A stretch of DNA of 64,000 bases. Source: GCA-016699835 sp964543905 (GTDB lineage Bacteria > Planctomycetota > Phycisphaerae > Phycisphaerales > UBA1924). The stretch's first letter is position 1. Every line of letters starts with the position of its first letter. Both the position numbers and the translations under genes were made by a program. The stretch is from assembly GCA_964543905.1 (NCBI GenBank), contig CAZIZO010000006.1, positions 173,087 to 237,086 of the forward strand. Reading direction: 5' to 3'. Below, one piece after another: positions 1 through 7,714 of this stretch. The notes beneath the pieces were generated by a model that was not told the origin of the DNA, did not search any database, and was given only the letters and a program-made list of their open reading frames with translations.

Positions 1-705
1 CCGCAGCGTGTTGTTCTCGATCACCACGTTGTCGGAGTACATGAGGTGGAGCCCATACCGCGAGCGCTCGACGACGTTGTTCCTCGCCACGATGCCCGTG
101 GAGTACCACAAGACCGCGTCGCGACCATCGTGCACCACGTTCCCATCGAGCAGCGCCCGATCCGAGCGCCACAGGCGAATGCCGTCGCCGCGCCGGGCGA
201 TGTCCAGGGCTTTCCCGCCCACGCGGTTGTTCCGCAACACGCTGTCCGACGACTCCCTCAGGTCGATCCCAAAGAGAATCGAGTCCAGCCGGTTGTCCTC
301 GATGGTCGCCCGTGGCGCCACCACGTGGATCGCCGCGTTCTCCGCGTCCAGATCGATCCCGGTGTTGACGATGTTGAATCCCCGGAGCGTCACATCCGGC
401 GCCATGATCTGCACAATGTCTCCCATGCCGCCGCCGTCGATCGTCGGCCTCCCCACTCCCACCAGGCGGATCGGCTTGTCGATCACAATGTGCTCACGGT
501 AGACCCCCGCTCCAACTTCAATCGTGTCACCGGCCTTCGACGCCGCGATCCTCCGCCCGATCTCGCCCGTGTTGACCTGCTCGCTCGTGAGCGACGCATG
601 CCCTGTGATCTTGGGCGGACCATCCATTGTCTGGCCGGGCGATCGCCACGCCACCAGCATCCCCGCGATCATCGAGATGAGTACGTACCAAGGTCGCATG
701 TCCAT
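1..705 (-). CDS. nosD: NosD, nitrous oxide reductase maturation protein (3' end outside window)
   Basis: Reading the minus strand from 705 gives an open frame of 235 codons that runs off the left edge, so the C-terminal part is missing. The N-terminus has a short hydrophobic export segment (about residues 5-24). It is followed by a series of turn-rich repeats such as GFNIVNTGIDL, DNRLDSILFGIDL and NNRVGGKALDI, typical of the right-handed parallel beta-helix of NosD. NosD is the periplasmic protein that works with an ABC transporter (NosF/NosY) to mature the copper sulfide centre of NosZ. It lies directly downstream of nosZ and nosB on the same strand, as in clade II nos clusters. A second in-frame ATG at 699 is an alternative start; neither has a strong ribosome site. 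Family assignment is confident, exact start less so. Confidence 0.9.
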   Translation of the reverse strand, partial: MDMRPWYVLISMIAGMLVAWRSPGQTMDGPPKITGHASLTSEQVNTGEIGRRIAASKAGDTIEVGAGVYREHIVIDKPIRLVGVGRPTIDGGGMGDIVQIMAPDVTLRGFNIVNTGIDLDAENAAIHVVAPRATIEDNRLDSILFGIDLRESSDSVLRNNRVGGKALDIARRGDGIRLWRSDRALLDGNVVHDGRDAVLWYSTGIVARNNVVERSRYGLHLMYSDNVVIENNTLR

Positions 706-755
706 CCCCTGTCCAACGCCCGCGATCCCTCGATCCGTCGCCACCCACGGGCTTG

Positions 756-1442
756 CTACGCCGCACGCGCCGCCGACTCTCCACCCATCACCTGCGCCGC
801 CCGCTCCGCGAGCGGCTTGTACGCCCGGCGATGGAAATAGAACCCGATGATCGTCACGACCGAACAGGCGATCGCCAGGTGCAACCCCGTTCCCATCTCC
901 GCGATCGTCTTGAACTGCCCGATCCCACCCTCGCCGAGCACCGTCGGCGTGAAGGGCTTCACCGACGAGGACAGCGGCGCCGACGGGTCCAGCCCCTGCC
1001 CGAACTTCTTCATCCAGAAGTGCAAGTCCACGAGAAACCCCGCCGGAAACAAGATCGCGGGCACGGCCAGCGCCACCGCCCATCGGCTGTGCACGAACAT
1101 CGCCCCCTCCACCAACAGGAACATCGCCACCACCGCCCACACCGCGATCGCCTTCTCGAACTTCGCCGCCTCCTCCAGCGGCTTCATCCCGATGTAATGG
1201 TTCAGCCCGTTGATCTCCTTCACGTCCCCCTGCAGCGTGTTGACGTACGCCGTCAGATACAACCCGTCCGGATACTGCGGCGCCACCAACTCCATGTGCC
1301 AGTACGGCAAGAACACCGACAGGATCAGCAGCACCCGCGCGATCGACAGCATCACCGTCGGCATCGCGTATCGCATCGGGTGCAGCGCCAACTCCTCCGG
1401 CGTCACACGGGGACCAACGATCGTTCGCAGGAATCCAGCCAT
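756..1442 (-). CDS. nosB: NosB-like integral membrane protein of the nos cluster
   Basis: A 228-residue membrane protein with four hydrophobic segments at about residues 27-46, 97-117, 121-142 and 185-203. I chose the ATG at 1442 because GGAGGAG lies 7 bases upstream; the longer frame to 1514 begins with an unconvincing Arg/Ser-rich stretch. The gene sits between nosZ and nosD, which is where clade II (atypical) nos clusters carry nosB, a membrane protein of unsettled function. The polar loop after the first segment (containing ELVAPQYPDGLYLTAYVNTL) probably faces the periplasm. The name rests mainly on position and topology. A role in electron supply to, or assembly of, NosZ is inference. 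Confidence 0.72.
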   Translation of the reverse strand: MAGFLRTIVGPRVTPEELALHPMRYAMPTVMLSIARVLLILSVFLPYWHMELVAPQYPDGLYLTAYVNTLQGDVKEINGLNHYIGMKPLEEAAKFEKAIAVWAVVAMFLLVEGAMFVHSRWAVALAVPAILFPAGFLVDLHFWMKKFGQGLDPSAPLSSSVKPFTPTVLGEGGIGQFKTIAEMGTGLHLAIACSVVTIIGFYFHRRAYKPLAERAAQVMGGESAARAA

Positions 1443-1534
1443 GTCGATACTCCTCCATCTCAACGATGGTGATCGGTTCGTGTTCAAGAACGAATGCCCT
1501 CGCGACGTTCTCACGCCGCGAGGAACCTCAGCCC

Positions 1535-3619
1535 TTACTTCTTCTCATCCGCCACGCCCACCTTCGTGCCCGCGGGCTTGATGTGCAAGTAGCCCATCAT
1601 CTCCAGGTGCAGCGCCGAGCAGAACTCCGTGCAATAGAACGGATACGTGCCCGCCTTGTCCGCCTTGAACTGGAACTCCGCAAACTCGCCCGGCTCCAGG
1701 CTCAGGTTCACGTTGTACCCGCCGATGCAGAACCCGTGCGTCGCGTCCTGCGCGCTCTCCATCGCCACGATCCGCCACGTCACCTCGTCCCCTTCCTCGA
1801 TCTCCACATGCTCCGGCGCGAAGTGGCTCCGGATCGCCGTCATGTTCACCGTCACCTTCTTCCCATCTCGCACCACGCCCTCTTTCCCCTTCTGCGGCGA
1901 GCGTGGGTCCAGCGATTGCGTGTGCGGATTCCACCCAATCTCCGGGTACACCGTGTACGGCCGCAACTTGTCCGCCTTGATCATCTGGCAGTAGTGCGGC
2001 TCGCCAACCCCGATCGGGCTGTCATACAGCACCGGCATCGTCGTCCCGCCCGTCGCGATGTCCACCAACTGGAAGTTCTGAGGAAGCAGCGGCCCCGTCG
2101 GATAGAACCGGTCCACCGACCACTTGTTCATCGCGATCAAGTACCGCCCGTCCGGCGACACCGTGTCGCCTTCCGCCGCACACAGGTGCCCGATGTTGTA
2201 CTGCACGCTCGTCTTCGTGATCAGTTTCCAAGGCTGCTCCCCGTGCGACTTCGCGTACTCACCGCCCAGGCTCCACCGCGCCACCGCCGAGTCCAGGAAC
2301 AACGACGTGTACGCATACCCCTTGTCGTCAAACTGGGTGTGCAACGGCCCGAGCCCCAACTCCACCTGCGCCTCCTTCACCGCGTCAAAGTTCAGGATCG
2401 GGACGCCATACTCGTCCGTCCCCGAGTACGCCTTGTCCGCGATCGCCTTCTTCACCTTGTCGATGCTGTACACCGTCACGTGCGGGTCCAACTTCCCCGC
2501 CACCACCATGTACTGCCCGTTCGGCGAAACGTCCACGCCGTGCGGACTCTTCGGCTCCGGCGTGAAATACAACACACCCTCCGCAACGCTCGTCGCGATC
2601 TTCAGCACCGGGAAGCCGTTGATCATCTCCGCCTTCCCCGCCTTGAACGCCGCTTCCGCCTTCTTCCAGTCGATGATGTGCAGGTAGTCCATATCGCGGG
2701 CGCTCGCGCCGGCCTCAAACGGAGGCTTGCCTCGCTCGATCCCACCCGTCGCCATCTCCGAGTTGAACGAGTTGATGAACACATATCCATCGCTCGCCCG
2801 TTTCCCCGCGTCCGCAAGGTCTTGCCAATAGGGTGGCAGTTCGAGCGCAAACGACTTGCTCTCGTCCACACGCCCCTTCGCGCGATCAAACTTCCAGAAC
2901 GTCACCATCCCGCGATATGACTTCTTGTAATCCTCGGGCGTCGCATACCCATACCCCAACACCGTCGCGTACTGCCCGCCCTCCACGACATAGTCCGTGT
3001 CCGGCGTCACAAACGCCGCGCCGTGATCGCTCACCGTCAGCGGGTTCTTCACGATCTGCTTCGTCTCAAAGTCCCGCAGATCGATCACCGCCAGTCGCGC
3101 GTTCCCCTTGTCGCCGATGAACAGGAACTGACCGTCGTAGTCGCCCTTCGTTTCCGAGAGCGCCGGGTGGTGCGTGTCGCCCCACTCCACGCTCTTCCCG
3201 TTGATCTTGAGCATCTCGCGAACATGGTCGTGCTCGCCCGCGAATCCGTAGCCCTGCCACGACTCCGGCGTGAACACCGAGATCGAGCGCAGCAGCCGCA
3301 TCGACGGCACGCCGATCACGAACACCTGCCCGCTCTGCCCACCCGACGAGAACAGCAGATACTCGTCGTGCCGACCGCTCGGCGTGTACGTCTTCGCCGC
3401 CGCCACCAGGTCGTTCACGTTCAACTTGCGATCGTTCGCGATCTTCGTCAGTTCCCCGACCTGCGCCGGGCTCAACTCGATCGGCTTCGCCTCTTCCGCT
3501 TTCTTCCGCCGACGCGTCTCTTGCGCATTCGCGTCCGACACCACCATCGACATCACGAGCCCCGCGGCCAGCATCGCCGCGAGTCCCCGGCTCATCCAAC
3601 TTTTCTTCTCTGGTCTCAT
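1535..3619 (-). CDS. nosZ: Nitrous oxide reductase, clade II (Sec-exported)
   Basis: This 694-residue periplasmic copper enzyme reduces N2O to N2. The N-terminus has a basic start, a hydrophobic core and an Ala-Asn-Ala-Gln cleavage region (about residues 1-33) without a twin-arginine motif, which marks clade II enzymes exported by Sec. The seven-bladed propeller contains DTHH at 148-151, matching the His pair that ligates the CuZ centre. The C-terminal cupredoxin domain carries the CuA ligands: His628, Cys663, Cys667, His671 and Met674 (in YCTEFCSALHLEMM). All key residues are present, so the enzyme should be active. It follows the dihaem cytochrome gene by 69 bases and precedes nosB, consistent with one transcript. 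Confidence 0.97.
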   Translation of the reverse strand: MRPEKKSWMSRGLAAMLAAGLVMSMVVSDANAQETRRRKKAEEAKPIELSPAQVGELTKIANDRKLNVNDLVAAAKTYTPSGRHDEYLLFSSGGQSGQVFVIGVPSMRLLRSISVFTPESWQGYGFAGEHDHVREMLKINGKSVEWGDTHHPALSETKGDYDGQFLFIGDKGNARLAVIDLRDFETKQIVKNPLTVSDHGAAFVTPDTDYVVEGGQYATVLGYGYATPEDYKKSYRGMVTFWKFDRAKGRVDESKSFALELPPYWQDLADAGKRASDGYVFINSFNSEMATGGIERGKPPFEAGASARDMDYLHIIDWKKAEAAFKAGKAEMINGFPVLKIATSVAEGVLYFTPEPKSPHGVDVSPNGQYMVVAGKLDPHVTVYSIDKVKKAIADKAYSGTDEYGVPILNFDAVKEAQVELGLGPLHTQFDDKGYAYTSLFLDSAVARWSLGGEYAKSHGEQPWKLITKTSVQYNIGHLCAAEGDTVSPDGRYLIAMNKWSVDRFYPTGPLLPQNFQLVDIATGGTTMPVLYDSPIGVGEPHYCQMIKADKLRPYTVYPEIGWNPHTQSLDPRSPQKGKEGVVRDGKKVTVNMTAIRSHFAPEHVEIEEGDEVTWRIVAMESAQDATHGFCIGGYNVNLSLEPGEFAEFQFKADKAGTYPFYCTEFCSALHLEMMGYLHIKPAGTKVGVADEKK

Positions 3620-3688
3620 GGATGCACTCCTAGGGTGCGTGCTCTACGGAACCCGCGTACGACGCGAAGTCCCACGAGCAATACACGG

Positions 3689-4642
3689 TCATGGCTTGCC
3701 TGGCCCTTGCAACGTCCGCACATACGCGATCACGTCCAAGAGGTCGTCGTCCGTCAACGCCGGGTTTCCACCCCTCGCCGGCATGCCCACCCCCGTCGTG
3801 TTCTTCGGATCGCCCGGGTCACGCCCGCGCTTGATGAAGGCCAGCAGCGCGTCATCGTCCAGGCTCTTGACAAACTCGTTCTTCGCGAGCGCCTTCCCGT
3901 TGCCCTGGATTCCCACGCCGTCCTTCCCATGGCAGGCGATGCACGTCGACGCGTACACCTTGCTCCCATGCGCGATGTACTCGGCCAACTCCGCGTCGCC
4001 TCCCGCCGCCGACAACGCCTTCGCCTTATCCTCCTCCGTCACCGCCGCCACGACCGGCGCCTTCGCCTCCGGCAACGCCGGCATCCGCCTCGGGTCTTGC
4101 AGCCCACGCACAAAGTACACGATGCGGCCAATGTCCTCACTCGTCAGGTCCGCGCGACCTCCCTTGGGCAACATCGGCACCTTCGTCGTGTTCTCCGGGT
4201 CGTTCGCCGGACGTCCCGTCTCGATGAACTTGATCAGTTCCGAGTCATCCAATGACGCGACGAACCAACTCCTTGTCAGGTCCTTGCCCAACCCAGGCAC
4301 GCCCGTGCCGTCGGCCTTGTGACACGCCGCGCACGCGCCCACAAAGAGGTCCCTGCCGTGCGCCGCACGCCCGACCTCCAGCATCGGGCCCGGCGCCGCC
4401 GCCAGCAGCCGATCGTGCGCCCCGCGCCGCTCCGCCGTCTTCGCACGCGCCTGCTCTTTCGCGGACCACTGCGAATACACCCGTTGACCGCCGATCCCAA
4501 GAAATGGAATCACGATCCCGAGCCCCACGCCCACCGCCGCCAGGAACTGCCGGCCCCCGCTGAGCGACTTCGTCCCGTTCCGACTCTTCGCCTGCCCTGC
4601 CGTTCCAAGTTGCACCCGCGTTCCTCCGGTCATCGCGCTCAT
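3689..4642 (-). CDS. Membrane-anchored dihaem cytochrome c, likely electron donor to NosZ
   Basis: A 317-residue protein with one N-terminal hydrophobic anchor (about 34-52) followed by two cytochrome c domains. The haem-binding motifs are CAACH at 104-108 and CIACH at 234-238. Probable axial methionines are Met157 (in TTKVPMLPKGG) and Met287 (in GVGMPARGG). Both domains share the same layout, suggesting an internal duplication. The start at 4642 has GGAGG five bases upstream. Placed immediately before nosZ, it most likely passes electrons from the quinol/cytochrome pool to the CuA centre of NosZ. Clade II clusters often carry c-type cytochromes (nosC1/C2), but those are usually monohaem, so I give no symbol. 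Confidence 0.9.
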   Translation of the reverse strand: MSAMTGGTRVQLGTAGQAKSRNGTKSLSGGRQFLAAVGVGLGIVIPFLGIGGQRVYSQWSAKEQARAKTAERRGAHDRLLAAAPGPMLEVGRAAHGRDLFVGACAACHKADGTGVPGLGKDLTRSWFVASLDDSELIKFIETGRPANDPENTTKVPMLPKGGRADLTSEDIGRIVYFVRGLQDPRRMPALPEAKAPVVAAVTEEDKAKALSAAGGDAELAEYIAHGSKVYASTCIACHGKDGVGIQGNGKALAKNEFVKSLDDDALLAFIKRGRDPGDPKNTTGVGMPARGGNPALTDDDLLDVIAYVRTLQGPGKP

Positions 4643-4668
4643 GTCATCCTCCTGCCCTGTTCCCGTAG

Positions 4669-4698
4669 TTGATATATGGAGTTTTCTATCAATATATC
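4669..4698. promoter_or_regulatory. Candidate operator dyad overlapping the nos promoter
   Basis: Two nested inverted repeats are centred just downstream of the -10 box: TTGATA (4669-4674) with TATCAA (4687-4692), and GATATAT (4671-4677) with ATATATC (4692-4698). The dyad covers the -10 element and probable start site, where a bound repressor would block transcription. The Rrf2-type regulator encoded just upstream is the obvious candidate. The TTGAT/ATCAA halves also resemble FNR/NNR half-sites, but the spacing (12 bases between hexamers) is far too long for that family. Confidence 0.45.
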
Positions 4699-4718
4699 CT
4701 TTATCGTGCGATCGTCAA
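4691..4718 (-). promoter_or_regulatory. Sigma70-like promoter for the cytochrome-nosZ-nosB-nosD operon
   Basis: On the minus strand TTGACG (4718-4713) is followed after 16 bases by TATATT (4696-4691). That matches five of six bases in each consensus hexamer and lies about 50 bases before the cytochrome c start at 4642. It is the best promoter match I noticed in the window. Found by eye only. Confidence 0.6.
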
Positions 4719-4800
4719 CCTCAATGCCTAGAAAAAGATGTTTTTATCGTTTATTTTTACCCGCCCCCAGGCTCTCACACCGCGAGTAGGTCTTTGTTCG

Positions 4801-5304
4801 TTATTTTCGAGGGCCATCTCCTCCAGTACCACGGCCCTTCACGGCCTTTCCCTTGACGGTCGGCATGAACCCATCGCTCGACTGCAGCGGGAATGCGCAG
4901 GCGGCGCTCTCCTTCCGATCGATCATCGCCAGGATGGTCGTCTCGGCCAGCGTCTTCTCCACCATCGCGATCGCGTCGTCCAGCCGACGGTGCAGCCGAC
5001 AGAGGTTCGTACCATGCGACGGTATTCCCAGGGGGCACGTCTTGATCCGCTGAATGGGGTCCACCGCGTTGATGACCGCCAGCACGCTCAGCGTTTCCGC
5101 CGGTATGGCCAGCGAAAACCCGCCATTCGGGCCACGCTGCGAGTTCACCACCCCGGCCTGAGCCAAGTCCTTCAACACCTTGGACAAGTATCCTGCGGGG
5201 ACTTTCGTATGCTCCGCGATCGTCTGCGAACTCGAAAGCCCCTCTCGTTGAGTCGCCAGGTACGCCACAGCCCGCAACGCATACTCCGCCGTGCTCGAGA
5301 ACAT
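4801..5304 (-). CDS. Rrf2-family transcriptional regulator
   Basis: A 167-residue protein with the Rrf2 winged-helix signature at the N-terminus (YALRAVAYLA at 8-17, then VPAGYLSKVLKDLAQAGVV about 35-53, and RGPNGGF in the wing). Cys90 and Cys102, with nearby His97 and His106, sit where NsrR and IscR bind an Fe-S cluster. A third conserved cysteine is not evident, so the cluster type, or whether one is bound, is uncertain. It precedes the cytochrome-nosZ genes on the same strand, separated by 158 bases with a promoter and dyad. It probably senses NO, redox state or Fe-S supply and controls the nos genes. It is not certain that it is NsrR proper. Confidence 0.88.
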   Translation of the reverse strand: MFSSTAEYALRAVAYLATQREGLSSSQTIAEHTKVPAGYLSKVLKDLAQAGVVNSQRGPNGGFSLAIPAETLSVLAVINAVDPIQRIKTCPLGIPSHGTNLCRLHRRLDDAIAMVEKTLAETTILAMIDRKESAACAFPLQSSDGFMPTVKGKAVKGRGTGGDGPRK

Positions 5305-5700
5305 CCAGCCCCTTTCCGCGTGTACCCACTATTCCTATCCAGATATTTGCCTATCAGAGGCCGCGATCCAGTATCGCCTTCTCAAATTCTCTCGATAATG
5401 CCACACCCCCACGCCACCCTCACACGCCCCCAAACCGAAGTTCCGAAGTCGGCCCTGCCCCAGGTTGGCTTCACAGCCGGTCGGTCCTATCATCCTTGGT
5501 CGGATTCTGGGTCGGAAATCCGATCGCGTCCCATGCTCTTTGTTCGGGACCGTTTCCATTCGCTCCTCGCGCGGTGGTCGGCGGCATCGCCGACAACCTC
5601 GCACTCGAAGCGCCCTTGTGCGGCGAGATGAGTCTACGGCGTCGTTCGCCTAGGCTCTCTCGACCCTCACGCCGCCGGTGTCGCTGCAAAGGACTCTGTC
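5305..5700. other. Divergent intergenic region between rrf2 and rpsB
   Basis: I see no gene in these 396 bases. On the minus side upstream of the regulator there are two direct copies of GATAGG with a 16-base period (near 5333-5354), possibly an autoregulatory site. On the plus side a promoter candidate for rpsB is annotated separately. The rpsB leader would be about 200 bases and contains a short inverted repeat TCGGATT (5500-5506) and AATCCGA (5517-5523), which could serve ribosomal autoregulation. Confidence 0.5.
5465..5493 (+). promoter_or_regulatory. Candidate sigma70-like promoter for rpsB-tsf
   Basis: TTGGCT (5465-5470), 17 bases, then TATCAT (5488-5493). The -10 matches five of six and the -35 four of six consensus positions. 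It would give a leader of about 200 nt before rpsB. By-eye prediction. Confidence 0.4.
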
Positions 5701-6543
5701 ATGGCCAACACCCTCGTCCAAGACCTGATCGAAGCCGGCATCCACTTCGGACAGCGCTCCGCCGCTTGGAATCCCAAGATGGGTCCGTACATCTACGGCA
5801 AGCGGAACGGCATCCACATCATCGACATCAAGGAGACCATCAAGGGCCTCCTCCTCGCGAAGCGATTCCTGGCCAAGTGCGTCGCGGAAGGCAAGGATGT
5901 CTGCTTCGTCGGCACCAAGCGCCAGGCCAAGAGCGTCCTCGAAGCCCGCATCCCCGACGTCAAGATGCACTTCGTCACCCACCGCTGGCTGGGTGGGACG
6001 CTGACGAACTTCCGCACGATCCGCAGCCGCCTCAAGCGCCTCGACGAACTCGAAGGGATCCAGGCCAACAGCGGCTCGTTCGCCAAGTTCTCGAAGAAGA
6101 TGGAGAGCCAACTCAAGCGTGAGCAGAAGAAGATCTCGCGCAACCTCGAGGGCATCCGCCACATGGAAAAGTTGCCGGGCGCGCTCGTCGTCATCGACGT
6201 CAAGCACGAGATGACCGCGCTGAAGGAGGCCCGCAAGTTGGGGATCCCGACGATCGCCCTCATCGATACCGACGGGGACACCGAACTCGTGGACATCCCG
6301 ATCCCGGGCAACGACGATTCGATGCGATCCATCGACGTCGTCGTTCGCGAACTTTGCCTCGCCATCGCCGAGGGCAAGCAGCAGCGCGACCTGACGCAGC
6401 AGGCCTCGGGCGCCCCCACGGCGGGCTCCGAAGCCGGACCAGCGGGCGCTCCGGGCGATGCGGGTCAGCCGCGTCGAAGCCGCCGTTCACAGTTCAAGGC
6501 GGACGGCGCGGGCGAGGCGACACCGGCCGGCGCGGCGGGCTGA
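5701..6543 (+). CDS. rpsB: 30S ribosomal protein S2
   Basis: A 280-residue protein with the unmistakable S2 core, for example GIHFGQRSAAWNPKMGPYIY near the start and IPTIALIDTDGDTELVDIPI later. It belongs to the head/body junction of the small subunit and is needed for S1 binding. The family is usually about 240 residues. Here residues from about 235 to 280 form a Gly/Ala/Pro/Arg-rich tail ending in a basic RRSRRSQFK stretch, an extension common in planctomycetes. The start has AAAGGAC nearby. It is followed by tsf after 122 bases, the standard bacterial rpsB-tsf order. Confidence 0.98.
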   Translation: MANTLVQDLIEAGIHFGQRSAAWNPKMGPYIYGKRNGIHIIDIKETIKGLLLAKRFLAKCVAEGKDVCFVGTKRQAKSVLEARIPDVKMHFVTHRWLGGTLTNFRTIRSRLKRLDELEGIQANSGSFAKFSKKMESQLKREQKKISRNLEGIRHMEKLPGALVVIDVKHEMTALKEARKLGIPTIALIDTDGDTELVDIPIPGNDDSMRSIDVVVRELCLAIAEGKQQRDLTQQASGAPTAGSEAGPAGAPGDAGQPRRSRRSQFKADGAGEATPAGAAG

Positions 6544-6665
6544 ACGCAGGGTCCGACCGCGGGTCGGTGAGCATCTCGAAACGAGCAACTTCAACCGCAT
6601 GATTTGCGGCACACGCGCAGTCCCCCGACACTCGTCGCCGACTCGCCGCCGCTGGAGACCTGAAG

Positions 6666-7478
6666 ATGGAACTGAACGCGAAAGACGTGATGAACCTCCG
6701 CAACAAGACGGGCCTGCCGATGATGGCCTGCAAGGCCGCCCTGACCGAGGCGAAGGGCGACTTCGAGAAGGCCGAGGACATCCTCCGCAAGCAACTCAAG
6801 GGCAAGATGGAGACCAAGACCGACCGTGCCGCGGGCGAGGGTCGGATCGCCATCGCCGTCTCGCGTGAAGCGGCGGCCATCGTCGAACTCCGCACCGAGA
6901 CCGACTTCACGGCGAAGAACGACAACTTCATCGCCGCCGCCAAGACCTGCGCCCAGGCCGCGCTCGACGCGCACGCGGGCGATGTCCCCGCCACCGACAA
7001 GATCAAGAGCATCATCGACGGCATCCGCATCTCCACGGGCGAGAATGCCTCGTTCGCCCGTGGGCACAAACTTGTGCAAGACCCCGGCACGGGAGCGTTC
7101 GGGCAGTACGTCCACCATGACGGGAAGACGGGCGTCATCGTCCAGGCCGAGGGCTCGATCAGCGACGAGACGCTGCGTCAACTCTGCATGCACGTCACCG
7201 CCGCCGTCCCTCGCCCACAGGGCATCTCGGCGAACGACATCCCCGCGCACATCGTGGAGAAGGAACGGAAGTTCCGCATCGAGCAGGCGATGGAGTCGGG
7301 CAAGCCCCAGCAGATCGCCGAGAAGATGGTCGAGGGCGGCATGCGCAAGTTCTTCGAGGAGATCGCTCTCCTCGAGCAGCCCTTCGTCATGGACCCCACC
7401 AAGAAGGTCAAGGACATCGTGGGCGACAAGGCCCGCATCGTCGCCTTCCTGCGGTGGCAGGTCGGCGAGACCGCCTGA
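6666..7478 (+). CDS. tsf: Elongation factor Ts
   Basis: A 270-residue guanine-nucleotide exchange factor for EF-Tu. The N-terminal UBA-like domain contains TGLPMMACKAALTEAKGDFE. It is followed by the TDFTAKNDNF motif that inserts into EF-Tu, then the dimerisation-type core and the C-terminal module (VMDPTKKVKDIV). The ATG at 6666 is preceded by GGAGAC. The length is normal for the two-subdomain core form. It is co-transcribed with rpsB, and a strong hairpin terminator follows. Confidence 0.98.
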   Translation: MELNAKDVMNLRNKTGLPMMACKAALTEAKGDFEKAEDILRKQLKGKMETKTDRAAGEGRIAIAVSREAAAIVELRTETDFTAKNDNFIAAAKTCAQAALDAHAGDVPATDKIKSIIDGIRISTGENASFARGHKLVQDPGTGAFGQYVHHDGKTGVIVQAEGSISDETLRQLCMHVTAAVPRPQGISANDIPAHIVEKERKFRIEQAMESGKPQQIAEKMVEGGMRKFFEEIALLEQPFVMDPTKKVKDIVGDKARIVAFLRWQVGETA

Positions 7479-7507
7479 TCGTCCGATTCCCAAGCGTGCA
7501 TCCGCGC

Positions 7508-7541
7508 GGAAGGTCGGCTCACCGGCCTTCCGTTTTCCTTT
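7508..7541 (+). terminator. Rho-independent terminator after tsf
   Basis: A 10-bp stem GGAAGGTCGG / CCGGCCTTCC (one G-T wobble) with loop CTCA is followed by CGTTTTCCTTT. It lies 30 bases after the tsf stop, between the convergent rpsB-tsf and OPT genes. Confidence 0.8.
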
Positions 7542-7714
7542 GCATGGTGTCCACACCTCGCCTTCGACGGAGATCCCCCGCGAACTCGGGCATCCCGCGG
7601 CGAATGCTCGTGTCGGCAAGAACCCCATCCTGAGCAGTCAGAAGAGTCGAAGTGCCTGTTCGCCTGGCACACGTCAAGCCGAGCAAGAGCACGTTTGCTC
7701 AGCCCCGAGCCGGA

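Noticed and set aside
4669..4692. FNR/NNR-type site TTGAT...ATCAA upstream of the cytochrome gene
   Set aside because: Half-sites are 14 bases apart instead of 4, so it does not fit the CRP/FNR family; kept only as a general dyad.
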